Source: an uncultured Clostridia bacterium | Lineage (GTDB): Bacteria; Bacillota; Clostridia; Lachnospirales; CAMVHY01 | Direction of reading: 5' to 3' | DNA length: 7,474 nt | NCBI GenBank assembly: GCA_947167415.1 | Contig: CAMVHY010000067.1 | Span: 1 to 7,474 of the forward strand | Shown here: positions 6,503-7,474 of the stretch, one piece after another | Position numbering within the stretch: the first letter of the stretch is position 1 | Layout of the letters: each line of letters starts with the position of its first letter | Made by a program: the position numbers and the translations under genes | The notes under the pieces: generated by a model | Databases searched by the model: none | What the model was told of the DNA's origin: nothing | What the model saw: only the letters and a program-made list of their open reading frames with translations

Positions 6503-7474
6503 TTGAAAAATATTTTTTTGCGAGAAGTTGTTAAAGCTGTAAACGGAAAATTTTTTGGTGATGAAAATAAACTTGATGAAATGATTTGTGATGTAAAAAT
6601 TGATTCGAGAAAAGTTTGTAAAGGAAGTTTATTTATAGCGATAAAAGGTGAAAAATTTGACGGACATGATTTTATTGATCAGGCTTTTTTGAATGGAGCA
6701 GTTTGTGTTTTAAGCGAAAAAAATTTGGATATAGAAAAAAATTTTATAAAAGTTGAATCTTGTAAGCAGGCTTTAATGGATTTGGCTGAGTATTATAGAA
6801 ATTTATTTGATATAAAAGTTATTGGGATTACAGGAAGTTATGGAAAAACGAGTGTAAAAGATTTGACGGCAGATATTTTGATGGAAAAATATAATGTTGT
6901 TAGAACGATGGGAAATTTTAATAATAATATCGGGTTGCCGTTAAGTGTTTTTGAATTAAATGATGAAACGGAAATTTTAATTTTAGAAATGGGAACGAAT
7001 CATTTTGGCGAGATAAGTGATTTAAGTAAAATTGTTAAACCTGATGTTTGTGTAATAAATAATATTGGCGTTGCGCATATAGAAAATTTTTTGAGTCGCG
7101 ATGGAATTTTAAAAGCTAAATGTGAAATTTTTGATTATACGAATAAAAATTTTGTAAGTATATTAAATGGTGATGATGAATATTTAAGAAAAATAAAATT
7201 GGATGAAAAACGAGTGTTTTATTGCGGATTTGAAAAAAATAATGATATTTATGTTGAGAAAATTAGCGACGATAAAAAAAATTTTAAGGTAAATATTATG
7301 GATTGCGAAATAAATTTGGATTTTGCAAATGAGATGTTTGTAAAAAATTGTGTTATGGCGATTGGGATAGGAAAATATTTTGGAGTTAAGGATAAAGATA
7401 TAAAAAAGGCGATTGAAAATTTTGAGTTTAAAAATATGCGCATGGAATTAATTAATGTGAAAAATAAGTTTTAT
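6503..7474 (+). CDS. murF: MurF, UDP-MurNAc-tripeptide:D-Ala-D-Ala ligase, 3' end outside the window
   Basis: MurF joins D-Ala-D-Ala to the UDP-MurNAc-tripeptide made by MurE, completing the pentapeptide in the cytoplasm. The frame stays open to the window end: 324 codons are visible, so roughly the last quarter of a usual MurF (about 450 residues) is missing. From TTG 6503 the protein begins MKNIFLREVVKAVNG. Visible motifs are IDSRKV and DGHDFID in the N-terminal domain; the P-loop ITGSYGKTS (109-117) with Lys115; GNFNNNIGLPLS (137-148), the MurF signature; EMGTNHFGEI (162-171); and NIGVAHIENF followed by KAKCEIF (204-210), where the family's carbamylated lysine lies. NMRME (311-315) begins the C-terminal domain. 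MurF usually has Asn where Tyr113 stands in the P-loop. The paralogous N-terminus resembles MurE, but GNFNNNIG and the position after murE settle the identity. Confidence 0.96.
   Translation, partial: MKNIFLREVVKAVNGKFFGDENKLDEMICDVKIDSRKVCKGSLFIAIKGEKFDGHDFIDQAFLNGAVCVLSEKNLDIEKNFIKVESCKQALMDLAEYYRNLFDIKVIGITGSYGKTSVKDLTADILMEKYNVVRTMGNFNNNIGLPLSVFELNDETEILILEMGTNHFGEISDLSKIVKPDVCVINNIGVAHIENFLSRDGILKAKCEIFDYTNKNFVSILNGDDEYLRKIKLDEKRVFYCGFEKNNDIYVEKISDDKKNFKVNIMDCEINLDFANEMFVKNCVMAIGIGKYFGVKDKDIKKAIENFEFKNMRMELINVKNKFY

Noticed and set aside
7249..7443. Minus-strand open frame of 64 codons
   Set aside because: It is the antisense shadow of murF, whose motifs and reading frame are clear.

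Overview
The window is very AT-rich and reads as a low-GC Gram-positive-like bacterium, probably Clostridia-related. The grounds are long A/T homopolymers, G-rich Shine-Dalgarno sequences, TTG start codons, purine-rich coding strands, and a MurE of the meso-diaminopimelate type beside MurF. A reduced or host-associated genome is possible, since it combines extreme AT content, a decayed insertion sequence and a large lineage-specific protein, but the window does not prove this.

Left part (1-3982): bases 1-44 are the end of an IS5-like element whose transposase would lie beyond the left edge on the minus strand. Then come a promoter-like direct repeat (51-89), about 240 bp without a gene, a strong minus-strand terminator (334-364), and one large minus-strand gene (392-3655) of 1087 codons. 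Its product is unrecognised: a long hydrophilic, probably helical body without a signal peptide, then a C-terminal pair of membrane helices and a polar tail. Its promoter lies in a second copy of the same direct repeat (3722-3760).

Middle (3983-4758): a complete but dead IS5-family element with 18-bp terminal inverted repeats. The transposase is broken by four in-frame stops, a frameshift and an apparent internal deletion. The left end of this element and the element end at 1-44 are near-identical and face each other across the large gene. The gene, with its own promoter and terminator, therefore sits in a composite-transposon-like bracket.

Right part (4759-7474): a T-rich spacer with a -10 box leads into murE (5011-6483) and murF (6503 to beyond the window end). 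They form a peptidoglycan operon, both genes using TTG starts behind GGGAG ribosome binding sites. MurE adds meso-diaminopimelate to UDP-MurNAc-L-Ala-D-Glu, and MurF then adds D-Ala-D-Ala, giving the UDP-MurNAc-pentapeptide. The large gene and the mur operon show no functional link; the IS remnant separates the accessory segment from this core segment.
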